Part shown: piece after piece, positions 23,601-33,246 of the stretch | How positions within the stretch are numbered: the first letter of the stretch is position 1 | How the letters are laid out: each line of letters opens with the position of its first letter | Assembly (NCBI GenBank): GCA_011634665.1 | Contig: WAEK01000005.1 | Span: 3,109,001-3,173,000 of the forward strand | From: Mortierella sp. BCC40632 | Taxonomy: Eukaryota; Mortierellomycota; Mortierellomycetes; Mortierellales; Mortierellaceae | Length of the DNA: 64,000 nt | Direction of reading: 5' to 3' | Made by a program: the position numbers and the translations under genes | The notes under the pieces: model-generated | Databases searched by the model: none | Seen by the model: the letters and a program-made list of their open reading frames with translations, nothing else | What the model was told of the DNA's origin: nothing

Positions 23601-24315
23601 CTAAAAGTTACAAAGTCCATCCATGGCGATCGCCTTGTAGCCTCCCATGGCCATTCCAATAATGCAACCGACTGTGGCTACATGGCGATTAAAGCCAGCG
23701 CCGACTCCCATGGTCCCGGTAGATTGCATGAAGGCAAAAAGACAACCGGCAGGGACGAATCCGCCATAAAGGGCCATTATAATTGCTGCGATAGATCCGG
23801 CTCTGACTCCTGCTACTCGGAACCCAAGTACGGGTGGAATAATGGTTACGAGTGTAGTGAGCGTGCACGTTCCTATAAGTCCACCGATTACGACATTCCT
23901 GAGCACGCCAACTACGCATAATGAACCTGTTGTAACTAAAGCTAAGTGGGGTTAGAGAGATGGTTGGTTAGTTTCTTCTTTCTCAGATACTTGTCGAGTA
24001 AAGTAAGAGCACAAGGAGGGGCTATTAGGTCAACAGGCTATGATTTCTGGTGTATTGTAAAGTGTTCAGTGCAGCATAATAGGTAATGAGAGACCTACCC
24101 TTTGTGTTAGAGGGGTTATTCATGATTTCCCGGATTTTATCCGCCGTGGTGGAAGATTCACTAGAGGTCTTTAGGAGTTCACTCGTCACGGCGAAGAAGG
24201 CAGTAAAGGTTCTTTGGAAGAGTTCATTCGCCGTTATAGAGAGCTCATGTAGGACTTTCTGAAAGCCATCCTTCTCGATGGAGGGGTCGTATTTGATGTC
24301 AAAGGATTTACCCAT
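23601..24315 (-). CDS. Ifi-6-16/ISG12-like membrane protein with extra N-terminal domain (copy B)
   Basis: Exons 24315..24099 and 23941..23601 join in phase 1 (donor GTAGGT, acceptor CACTTAG) to give 185 residues. Residues 1-72 start MGKSFDIKYDPS and are polar and helix-prone (VLHELSITANELFQRTFTAF); they match no family I recognise. Residues 73-185 are the Ifi-6-16 domain with LGFRVAGVRAGSIAAIIM and QSTGTMGVGAGF, very hydrophobic and Gly/Ala-rich. Copy A lies about 550 bp downstream on the same strand and aligns through exon 2, so this is a tandem duplication. The N-terminal part is missing from the coding region of copy A. Confidence 0.72.
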
Positions 24316-24539
24316 CGCGGCGAAGATTTTTTATAGTCTTTAGGAGAGCAAGAGAAAAGTGGAGATGGTTTGAGACTTGGAGCGATTCCTGGTAGCGTTC
24401 TAATGATTTGTTTCGCAAGTATGAGTGCGAAGTGATTTAATGCTAATTGAAGAGGGTAGAGGGGGCAAAGAAAGAATGACAGCACGAGGCATGGGAGGGG
24501 GGGGGGGTGATGATGAGAAAGAAGAAGAAGAAGAACAAA

Positions 24540-24680
24540 GCGCTGCTGTGTCGACTTGGGGGACCTTTCCACTTTTTATCGTAGGGGACGACGATACCAG
24601 CATTGACACGACATAAAATGCAGGGCGAAGCGATCGGAGTAAGGTCAACCAATCACCCGCCTGTGCAACAAGACCAAGAC
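24540..24680 (-). promoter_or_regulatory. Upstream module of copy B
   Basis: This is the second instance of the shared block. It contains TTTTTATCG, GACACGACA, GGGCGAAGCGATCGGAG, then GGTCAACCAATCACC and CTGTGCAACAAGACC. It begins about 225 bp upstream of the copy B start codon. Conservation between diverged paralogues argues for function, though recent duplication could also explain it. Confidence 0.5.
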
Positions 24681-24699
24681 AAAGTCACAAAAAAAAAAA

Positions 24700-25220
24700 A
24701 TGCGAGCACAGGCCGGGACTACTAAGGTTCGCGTGCATTGGCACTAACAAAGAGAGGGCTCAATATCCTTGATTTCATGCTGGGCCGAGAGTGTAAGTAG
24801 GATAATCCAGACTTTCAAGGTATATTGACCTTCCGTCTCAAAAGGTCTATTCAACCCTGAGCACGCATGACGATTGCCAATGCAATAATTGAGGTTGTAG
24901 GAATCGTAACATTTCACTCCGAGCTGTCTCATCGCAGACATCGCCTTCCTATGAGACCACGTCTTTTAACTCGCCAAGATCACAAGAACTCCGGAGTTTT
25001 GAGATGGCTAGACCAAGGGCTGTGCGTATCGATTCATCCCCCCTCCCTTTTTGGTCCGTCCACTCGACACAGCCTTTTTCTCAGAATCGGAGCTGGTTAA
25101 ATCCATTAAGAGCCTCACATGATCGTCAGACTGAGGATGAGAGTCCAGCTGGATCGCAAGAACTCGGGTCCAAGATCATTCCTATTTCACTTCATTGTTG
25201 GGTAGCAAAAGTGTGAGACT

Positions 25221-25254
<34 letters not shown>

Positions 25255-25975
25255 TAGGAGCAGGAACAAGCAAAAAATAGAGCTTTTTTTTTTTTTTTTG
25301 CCTAAATAGGGACTTTATCACTTTGCCTCCTCTTCCTCACTACCCTCTCGCCTCACCTTTGCCTTGTCTCCTGACTCTCATAAGGTTTTGGTAGACAACA
25401 AGTGCCATGAACGCTTTGCCTATCCCAGTGTCTGGATACGATCTATTCAGGGTCTATTCAGGGCAAAGACTTCTACAGGACAAATAGTCAAGCTGGATAC
25501 ATTGCAAAAAAAGGAGAAAAGAAAAGCACAGGTTGACAGTTCATCATAACAGTTCATGGGGCGGACGGCGATATAATATATTCTGGATTTGTGGGAGCAT
25601 TTGAGCATGGAGTCCTTTGGAGAGCTCCTGGAAAAGCTTGCTGTGGTGACCAGATCTGCCTCGCTTATATCTGGAGTACAAAAAGAAGGATAGAAATTTC
25701 CATCTGAGCTTGTGTTCAGGTCGCGTGTTGAAGTTTTGGGTAAACTGCTCGAGCCTGCGAATTGAACAAAGGCTGCATTGTTTACTGTTATCACTCTGCG
25801 CGGTTTTCGCTTCTTGGACACACCTCCGTTCAAGGAAAAAATAGGGTCGCTGTGATATGATTCGTTGACAACGGCGAGGCAGTCTGGACACTTGTTCTTT
25901 ATTATTTAACAAACTGTTGTAAAGTCAAAGCTAGTGGTAGGTCTCACAGGATGTGCCTGAGAGGGCGTGAGTAAC

Positions 25976-26011
<36 letters not shown>

Positions 26012-26523
26012 TTTTGAGGAAAGGGGATATGGTCCAATACAGTCGGCAAGCGGAGTGGGTACAGCGCCTACCTTCTGACGAACACATCCTCTCTAGCCAT
26101 TGCTATCTGCCCTTCCTGTCGTCCTGTCGGCATGGCCATTCGATGGGAAGTTGGTGGAGACACTACACCCGTTTCTACCAGTCACGAGACAAGCCACAGA
26201 CTCGACTGAGGAAGGGAATAGTCTCTTTTCCATTTCGCATGAAAGCCTTGTTGAAGACTGCGGCCCGAAAAAAGCCTGCGCATGATGTCTCTTACCTTTT
26301 AATCTTCCATACTCATAGCACAACTATAGATGGTGAAATTACAAAGGAAAGACAAGGAAGAGGAAAAAATTCGACACCAAAGGATCAAAAAGCAACATTG
26401 TTATCAATCCTTGAATACCGCAGACTAGTAGTCCGTAAGCTCATAGTCGACTCCAAGTTTTGTGCAAATAAAAAAGAGCGACGTTTATTTATCACGTCCT
26501 GCAGCGCCAAACGCAAATCAGGG
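24700..26523. other. Intergenic, degenerate, no supported gene
   Basis: The sequence is AT-richer than the gene regions. It holds an A tract at about 25220-25252, a T tract near 25284 and a (GA)n block at about 25979-26008. Minus-strand frames at 25447-25912 are uninterrupted for 120 codons but have no recognisable domain. The region may contain decayed mobile-element sequence; I see nothing specific. Confidence 0.4.
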
Positions 26524-27051
26524 TCAGAAATATGAACCCTTGGGTGCAAGTTGACCGTTCTGAGTCTCAAAATGCTGCACTATGAAATCATATTCATCAT
26601 CAACACTCACATAACAATGGCCGCTGTGAGCGAAGTTGTGAACATCGTCGAATATGTGAAAGCCTTCTCTACTGATCTCCACTTCTCTCGTGTAGAAATA
26701 TTCACTGCGTCCTCCTTGTTTAATATAACGTATCATAAAACGCCTTGTTCGGTCCCCCTTATTGCGCACCGCAAGTAGACACTTTGTCCAATCTTGCCAT
26801 TCGATATAAAGATAGGCAACTAGGTCATAGTTCGTTTTGTTCCAGAGGGCTTTCGCCCGATTTCGTGCATCTGGGTATGTTGTCAAGTTGGGGGGCCGTT
26901 CGTCATATATCGGATAGGTTATCTTGAATGGATCCATTTGAGCAAGAAGGAGGAGGGGGTCTTGCTCTGTCAAGATGTTTGAAATGCAAAAAGTGAAAAA
27001 AAGGTGTGATAAGAATATACAATAAATTGCGAGAGACCAAATGGCATCCAT
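26524..27051 (-). CDS. Unrecognised 175-residue protein, possibly secreted
   Basis: A single open frame has protein-like composition. It starts with a 24-residue hydrophobic segment (MDAIWSLAIYCIFLSHLFFT) that could be a signal peptide or anchor. A globular-looking, aromatic and charged part follows, for example LVAYLYIEWQDWTKCLLAVR and EGFHIFDDVHNFAHSGHCYV. The internal Met at about residue 39 (MDPFKITYP) is an alternative start giving a cytosolic protein. No family was recognised. It stands alone between the Ifi-6-16-like genes and the inverted repeat, in a region with relics of mobile elements. Confidence 0.45.
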   Translation of the reverse strand: MDAIWSLAIYCIFLSHLFFTFCISNILTEQDPLLLLAQMDPFKITYPIYDERPPNLTTYPDARNRAKALWNKTNYDLVAYLYIEWQDWTKCLLAVRNKGDRTRRFMIRYIKQGGRSEYFYTREVEISREGFHIFDDVHNFAHSGHCYVSVDDEYDFIVQHFETQNGQLAPKGSYF

Positions 27052-28439
27052 CAGTATTTTTTTTTCTCACGAGCATCAGTTGAAAATCCAGCCTTTTCTT
27101 TAAGCAACATGGTGCGGGAGGGTGAAATAAAGCAATTGTTTACAAGTAAGAGATAGGCAGAGTCTATTTGACTGGAGTGATAGTCCACCCATTGCTATCG
27201 ATTTCCAACCGGCCAAAGCATGACGTCGAAGCCATATCATTACTGTCAAGCAAACCATGCTACATAAGCGAAAGGGAGAGTCTCAGCCCTTTGGAGAAGG
27301 AGGAGGGAGGAGAGCAAGTTTTGACCCAATCATTGGTCACTACCCATAATCTTTGAATGATTCAAGAGAGCTAAGGGAACACGTGCTTTCGACTGCAAAT
27401 TGAGAGTTGACAAAGACGCCCACCGTCCACAAGACCTGCTCGGGGATAATTGGAGTGTTATCCACACGGTGTTTTCGGCCATTGCTACACTTTTGTTTCC
27501 TCTGCTTATTCCTCGAATGGACAACAGCCAACGCAGGTTAGCTGATTTATTAATCGCTCACTTAAATAGACCGCATCACCACATTGTCTTCCGGCTTCCT
27601 TCCATCCTCATTGCGTATCTGCCGACACCGCGATGCAAGTACCAGACTAGACATTCTTTAATGCAATCAGTGATAGGAGTTCTCTGTCACGATTTGTCCC
27701 TTCCTATCATCCTGGCTCGCAGACCATTGGCTATCCTCCCTCCTTTTTTTCTATTTACCCAACTTCGTCAGTTGGAGATTTGATGGATAATTCATGTACT
27801 GAGGTATCTCCACCCGAGACTGTCTTCCTAGCAATCCCAGCTGTGTATACTGTGGGGTAGCGTTCTTCAACAAGTTTGGCATTTGCAAGGACAATGATGA
27901 CTATTGCAGACATTCAAGAGCTCTCCACCATCCTGTTTTCTTTTGAGAGAAGGAGCAGAGACAGTACTCTACTGTGGTAACCAACACGCTACTATTGACT
28001 TCGAATATATTGCATCGTACTGGCGCAGGGCATTTACCATAGACATCAGGTCAGTGGGAAGAATCAACCATGACAAGAAATTGACCAATGAAAAGAATGT
28101 GACTCCAAGATCATTGACGCAACTTGAAAAAATGTCTTCGTCTGTCTGGTAAGAGCTCTGTTTTGCATCTACAGGGCCATCTAAAAGTTGTTAAGATGAT
28201 TCAATGCCAACACTATTTTTTTTTTTTTTTTTTTTTTTTTTTTGAAAATGAATATCCGTATACAAACAATTCGCTTATAGTTGACGCGTTGTAAGTTACC
28301 AAGATCAAACCAAGGATGCAACAAACAGTGGTGATACCTGTACGCTAAATCTAATGTAAGCATTAATGAGTGGATGGGGGTATTAGTCGACTAACATTAC
28401 ATTCCTCTATAGATTCCTTTGAGCAATATAAGTAAGGCG
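27052..28439. other. Intergenic, no supported gene
   Basis: Short frames occur on both strands without domains or splice partners. A T tract of about 27 bases lies near 28216-28243. Part of the sequence may be decayed mobile-element or duplicated material, but no identity could be assigned. Confidence 0.4.
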
Positions 28440-28553
28440 TTAGAAAGAGCAATGGGGCTCACAAGCCAAGGCGATCGATTTTTCATAGAATGCCAATAGC
28501 ACTGGGAGCCAACAGGACTTGTCCATCCTGATGAAGGAGTCTTTGCAGCCTTT

Positions 28554-28649
<96 letters not shown>

Positions 28650-28860
28650 GAAGGAAAGGGTAGAAAGGAAGGACGGTGAAATCAAAATAGAAAGGATAAA
28701 AAATCGACTCTAGTCTTTTCGCCGACTTGGAATTCCTTCCTTTTATAGTTATGTGGCAACGACACAGCAACGACACGATACACATGCTGGGCGAAGCAAT
28801 CGGAGGTCAAGATCAACCTATTCTTTGTCTGTATGACAGGACTGAGACGACACATAGTCT
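28440..28860 (-). pseudogene. Orphan third copy of the Ifi-6-16-like gene 5' region
   Basis: The upstream module (about 28715-28860: CGACTTGG, GACACGATA, GGGCGAAGCAATCGGAGG, then CTGTATGACA) is followed by a GA-rich leader and an ATG at 28526. The start reads MDKSCW, comparable to MGKSF of copies A and B. The frame stops after 28 codons at 28440, and no Ifi-6-16 domain is found downstream, so the copy looks truncated or replaced. A microsatellite has expanded inside its leader. Confidence 0.4.
28556..28639. repeat. (GA)n microsatellite
   Basis: About 84 bp of GA dinucleotide lies at the position of the GA-rich leader of the Ifi-6-16-like copies, which carry only short GA runs there. Confidence 0.9.
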
Positions 28861-29579
28861 AAAGCTGGGGTCGAAAAAGAATGTCGAGCTGAACAAAGAT
28901 ACGCAAAAAAAAAAAAAGTTTCTTGGATAAGAAGAGTCCTTTGGATGCATTGCCCTTGACTGGCCAACTAATAAAGGTACTGGCACTGGCTGGGACGTAC
29001 TGTAGGTTCTCACGTCTTGTTGGTAGAGGCTGGTGTTATTTAAACTCTTTCTAGGGTAAGGACTGTTCTCTTCCGTACGCATCCATGTTGGCGAAGAGAG
29101 GAGAGGACTCACTAGTGCCCCCCTCCCCCTTTTACTTTCTGTGTTGAAATGGGAGCCCTACTCTCCCTATATTTTGAGAAACAATCAAGTCTATGTTCAT
29201 GTCAAGTCAGGTGTAAAGGGATATCTAACTTTGCCCTTCCATTTTAACCATTCATCTCAAAGAGCTCACCTGACTCTGAACATGCATGGTTATCACCAGC
29301 ATTACCAAGGCCAAAAGGACCCTCGCGTCTTATTTTAGGCCATCCAACCGTATATACTGCCTTCCTTCGGAGCCACGTCTTTTTCACTCAAGACTAGACT
29401 AAGTGGGGCCAACTATAGGAAGTTGAAGGATTATGCCTGTTTTTGAATTTGTCCAATATCAACAGTTTTAATAGGATGGGGAAGGGAGGAGGGCCTGCTG
29501 GATACAACTAGAACAATCATATGACAAGCTCTCGTCAACTGTAAAAACTGCGATTTAACGAGTTTGTCGCCTTGGATGC

Positions 29580-29786
29580 TTAGCAGCAATACTGCCAGAC
29601 ACCATCGACGTAGCATCCAATGAAGCAAGGGGTGTGGTTGCAGCATCCCATGGATTCCTGCTTCAAGCGGTTCTCATGGAATCGGTATGGGGTCGTGTCG
29701 GATTCACCACATGGGACGGCGTTGACCATGGTCGAGGCAATGATGACAGCGACCAAAACCGAAAGCTTGGAGCGAAGGGCAATCAT
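29580..29786 (-). CDS. Small secreted cysteine-rich peptide (left copy)
   Basis: A single 68-residue frame. Residues 1-23 form a classical signal peptide (basic start MIALRSK, hydrophobic core, cleavage expected after VNA). The rest is a 22-residue linker with one Cys (VPCGESDTT...) and a compact cysteine module CC-x4-C-x3-C-x8-CC ending at the stop (GCCNHTPCFIGC, then YVDGVWQYCC). The spacing CC/C/C/CC resembles disulfide-rich defence or toxin peptides, but homology is not implied and the function is unknown. Upstream in-frame codons lack an ATG. A TATA box lies 223 bp before the start. The right copy differs only in the last loop. Confidence 0.72.
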   Translation of the reverse strand: MIALRSKLSVLVAVIIASTMVNAVPCGESDTTPYRFHENRLKQESMGCCNHTPCFIGCYVDGVWQYCC

Positions 29787-30008
29787 GGCTGAGTTGAGAG
29801 TGGGGGTGCTAAGAATGTTGGATGAGATGAGGAAGTAGATATGATAGATTTGGTTAGATGAAGCCAAGAAGCTGACAAGCTGAATTGAAGTCACAATTCT
29901 TTACTTTACAGAGTTAAGTGGAGAGTTGAGAGTAGGGTTGGAGGTCTGAAGTCTTTGAGAAGTGGTCAGAAGGCTGGAGATACAGGATATCGGAGAGGCG
30001 CGGCCTCT

Positions 30009-30015
30009 ATTTATA
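30009..30015 (-). promoter_or_regulatory. TATA box of the left peptide gene
   Basis: TATAAAT on the minus strand within GCATATAAATAGAGGCCG lies 223 bp before the ATG. The same element stands at the equivalent place in the right arm, so both copies keep a promoter. Confidence 0.6.
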
Positions 30016-30314
30016 TGCGATGAGGATGTTCAGAAAAAGTAAGAGTTGCGTGTAAAATCAAAGAGAGAGAGAGAGGTAGGAAGGAGTCGAAGCGTGGGTA
30101 ACAAAAAATCAGGAGTGTGTAAATGCATGCATGAAGCATGAATAACGAAGATGATCTTGGAGTGACCCGTGGTGGTGTGGGAACTGAAGATGCGAGGGGT
30201 AAGGCGTGTTGTGCAACAGGTTTTCGGCTGGGTGCAATTCCATCTGGATTATCAACTTACACGGGATTCCCTATAAGCTTGCACGGGTTTCTTGTAAGAT
30301 AGTCTACTGCAAAC

Positions 30315-31005
30315 AAATGCTTCTCATCCATTAGCATAGTGAGCCAAATCACGAAAGTCTGAAAGAATAAAATGCTGATCTTTTTGATAAGTGGTTTTTG
30401 TGCATGGACCGTCTATTGGACAGGTTTCCTTAGGTCCCTAGGATATTGGACAGGTTTCCCTAGGTCCCTAGGAAATCCTGATTCTTCTTCCTATCAGCAT
30501 AGTGGGTTGAACCGCAGACAGTTCTGACCTGCCAAATATAAAGTCTAGCCAGTGTTCTCGCGTCATCTGACAAACGTGCAGCGGCTGGACAGACTACCCT
30601 ATTGACTGTGCAGCTCAGAGCTGTTTGTGGTTTGATCCACGCTAACGGATTATTGAAAGTGCTTTTCTTTATTTTTTATTCTTTTTTATTTTTTTTTGCA
30701 GGATTTCCTAGGGAAAACTATGCAAATAGATGGTCTATGCGCAAAAACCACATCTCGAGATTGAAATTTTCTGCAAGTCGCATGACATGCAGACTGCTTA
30801 GCGTGAGCCAAACATCAGTGACTTTTTTATGTAGCGTGCATGACCGGCAGTCCATCATGCTTCAAGGCACTTTTTTTATCTTTTTAGCAAGTGACTGCTA
30901 CGCATGGACCATCTGTTTGGTTTGACTAGGAAATCCTGCAAACACACGTTTTTCATTCATCAGCATGGATTGAACTGCAAACATTTCTATGTTGCCAAAT
31001 AAAGT
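30315..31005. repeat. Cluster of degenerate ~150-bp repeat units in both orientations
   Basis: A unit built of GCATGGACC(A/G)TCT, CTAGGAAATCCTGCAAAC and a tail CATCAGCATGGATTGAAC..GCAAAC..TCT..GTTGCCAAATA occurs as copies or partial copies. They lie at about 30315-30370, 30386-30545, 30563-30754 (reverse orientation) and 30880-31005, and are mirrored in the right arm. A more diverged copy is at about 31285-31395 in the spacer. A 30-bp piece, GGACAGGTTTCC(T/C)TAGGTCCCTAGG, is doubled at 30417-30473. Confidence 0.6.
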
Positions 31006-31008
31006 TCG

Positions 31009-31610
31009 CTTTTTTCCAGTTATGAACTTTCGCGGCAACTTAAGGGAGGGGGGTTTTTTTTGCTTGTGTTACCAAGAACGAAGCGCACCTGGGTTTATTC
31101 ATTTCCTTTAAAAATGTTGTTGGACAACACATGGCGCACCAGTGCTATACTTTAAAATGTGGTTGTTGAACAATCCTGTTGCAATGTCCCCAGAGCAACA
31201 CAAGTTTTCCTTCGCATTTTTTTGTCCTCGGTTGATTATTTTGCATTTCAGAAATCTTTGTTCTTTTCGACGGAGGAGTTATTGAGCATGGACCGCCTTT
31301 TTTTTGCTTGACTTTCCCCATGGAATCCTACAGACAAGCATTTTCTTATCAGTCAATATGGCGGGCAAGGCTATAAACACTTGTGAAATGACTCTACACA
31401 CAAGAAATGCTCAAAAACTTATACAAGACTAGAAATGAAGATTCAAACTTGAAGAAACAAATTATATTTTTGTTCTCGAAGTATAGTCTTCGACAAAGGT
31501 TTGAGCTTAATTGGGGACCCTGCTCTAATAAGTGGTCTTTGCGCAGATCACACCTTCATATTGGGATCAGCTTCACCCTGTCAGATGACGCGAAAGCTGA
31601 AGCTGAACCT
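31009..31610. other. Spacer of the inverted repeat
   Basis: About 600 bp of non-palindromic sequence separates the arms. It contains one diverged unit of the internal repeat family and no coding frame of interest. Confidence 0.5.
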
Positions 31611-32680
31611 TATTGGGCAACATAGAAACGTTTGCAGTTCAATCCATGCTGATGAATGAAAAACGTGTGTTTGCAGGATTTCCTAGTCAAACCAAACAGA
31701 TGGTCCATGCGTAGCAGTCACTTGCTAAAAAGATAAAAAAAGTGCCTTGAAGCATGATGGACTGCCGGTCATGCACGCTACATAAAAAAGTCACTGATGT
31801 TTGGCTCACGCTAAGCAGTCTGCATGTCATGCGACTTGCAGAAAATTTCAATCTCGAGATGTGGTTTTTGCGCATAGACCATCTATTTGCATAGTTTTCC
31901 CTAGGAAATCCTGCAAAAAAAAATAAAAAAGAATAAAAAATAAAGAAAAGCACTTTCAATAATCCGTTAGCGTGGATCAAACCACAAACAGCTCTGAGCT
32001 GCACAGTCAATAGGGTAGTCTGTCCAGCCGCTGCACGTTTGTCAGATGACGCGAGAACACTGGCTAGACTTTATATTTGGCAGGTCAGAACTGTCTGCGG
32101 TTCAACCCACTATGCTGATAGGAAGAAGAAGCAGGATTTCCTAGGGACCTAGGGAAACCTGTCCAATATCCGAGGGACCTAAGGAAACCTGTCCAATAGA
32201 CGGTCCATGCACAAAAAACCACTTATCAAAAAGATCAGCATCTTATTCTTTCAGACTTTTGTGGTTTGGCTCACTATGCTAATGGATGAGAAGCAGTAGA
32301 CTATCTCGCAGGAAGCTCGTACAAATTCATAGAGAAACTCGTGTAAGTTGACAGTCCAAGTGCAATTGCGCCTAGTCGAAAAAAGATAGAAAGGGGAAAA
32401 AAAAAGCCAAGTGTACAACGCGCCTCAATCCCCCGGCATCTTCAGTTCCCACACCACCACGGGTCACTCCAAGATCATCTTCGTTATTCATGCTTCATGC
32501 ATGCATTCCTGATTTTTTTGTTACCCTATGCTTCGGCTATTTCTTAGTCACCTGAAGTCTGTTCCTACGCTCTCTCTCCCTATCTCTTGCTCTACCTTCG
32601 GTCTTCAACCCCTAGAAAGTCCCTAGTCCGCTTCCTTTGAACTTACACGCAATTTTTACTTTTTCTGAACACTCATCGCA

Positions 32681-32687
32681 TATAAAT
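32681..32687 (+). promoter_or_regulatory. TATA box of the right peptide gene
   Basis: TATAAAT in GCATATAAATAGAGGCCG lies 229 bp before the ATG at 32910. It mirrors the left copy. Confidence 0.6.
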
Positions 32688-32909
32688 AGAGGCCGCACCT
32701 CTCCGATATCCTGTATCTCCAGCCTTCTGACCACTTCTCAAAAACTTCAGACCTCCAACCCTACTCTCAACTCTCCACTTAACTCTGTAAAGTAAAGAAT
32801 TGTGACTTCAATTCAGCTTGTCAGCTCCTTGACTTCATCTAACCAAATCTATCATATCTACTTCCTCATCTCATCCAACATTCTTAGCACCCCCACTCTC
32901 AACTCAGCC

Positions 32910-33116
32910 ATGATTGCCCTTCGCTCCAAGCTTTCGGTTTTGGTCGCTGTCATCATTGCCTCGACCATGGTCAACGCCGTCCCATGTGGTGAATCCGACA
33001 CGACCCCATACCGATTCCATGAGAACCGCTTGAAGCAGGAATCCATGGGATGCTGCAACCACACCCCTTGCTTCATTGGATGCTATGTCGGTGGCACCTG
33101 GTACAACTGCTGCTAA
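32910..33116 (+). CDS. Small secreted cysteine-rich peptide (right copy)
   Basis: A 68-residue paralogue of the left-arm peptide. The first 177 coding bases are identical to the left copy, covering the signal peptide, linker and first four cysteines of the module. In the following 24 bases there are nine differences, which change four residues in the last loop (YVGGTWYNCC here). All cysteines are kept. The 5' leader and 3' flank are again very similar. Both genes therefore look intact and expressed from equivalent promoters, with change confined to one loop. The function is unknown; a secreted effector, antimicrobial or toxin-like role is inference. Confidence 0.72.
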   Translation: MIALRSKLSVLVAVIIASTMVNAVPCGESDTTPYRFHENRLKQESMGCCNHTPCFIGCYVGGTWYNCC

Positions 33117-33246
33117 GCATCCAAGGCGACAAACTCGTTAAATCGCAGTTTTTACAGTTGACGAGGGCTTGTCATATGATTGTTCTAGTTGTATCCAGTA
33201 GCTCTTCTCCCGCCTCCCTATCTCATTAAAACTGCTGATATTGTAC

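Larger units (their letters stand above)
29452..31008. repeat. Left arm of a large inverted repeat
   Basis: The sequence from about 29452 to 31008 recurs in reverse complement at about 31611-33246. It includes a secreted peptide gene and a central block (30602-30925) whose mirror copy encodes the identical translation. The arms diverge at about 30030-30130 and 30190-30300, where the right arm has extra sequence. About 600 bp of spacer separates the arms. No transposase frame was found in either arm. Confidence 0.88.
31611..33246. repeat. Right arm of a large inverted repeat
   Basis: Reverse complement of the left arm, with near identity over long stretches. It carries local insertions at about 32320-32420 and 32520-32640. 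The outer boundary is at TTAAAACTGCTGATATTG near 33228-33246, just before an A tract. Confidence 0.88.

Noticed and set aside
23466..23921. 151-codon plus-strand frame over the hairpin repeat
   Set aside because: It is antisense to the Ifi-6-16-like copy B exon 2 and otherwise translates the tandem repeat.
25447..25912. Overlapping 120-codon minus-strand frames
   Set aside because: No domain, no clear start context, and two frames compete over the same bases. I could not support either as a gene.
27400..27783. 127-codon plus-strand frame
   Set aside because: No domain and no splice partner; the first ATG is poorly placed. It is in a degenerate region.
30602..30925. 107-codon frame repeated identically at 31687-32010 on the other strand
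   Set aside because: It is identical because the inverted-repeat arms are identical. It lacks an ATG start, spans the short repeat units and reads T-rich sequence as Phe runs.
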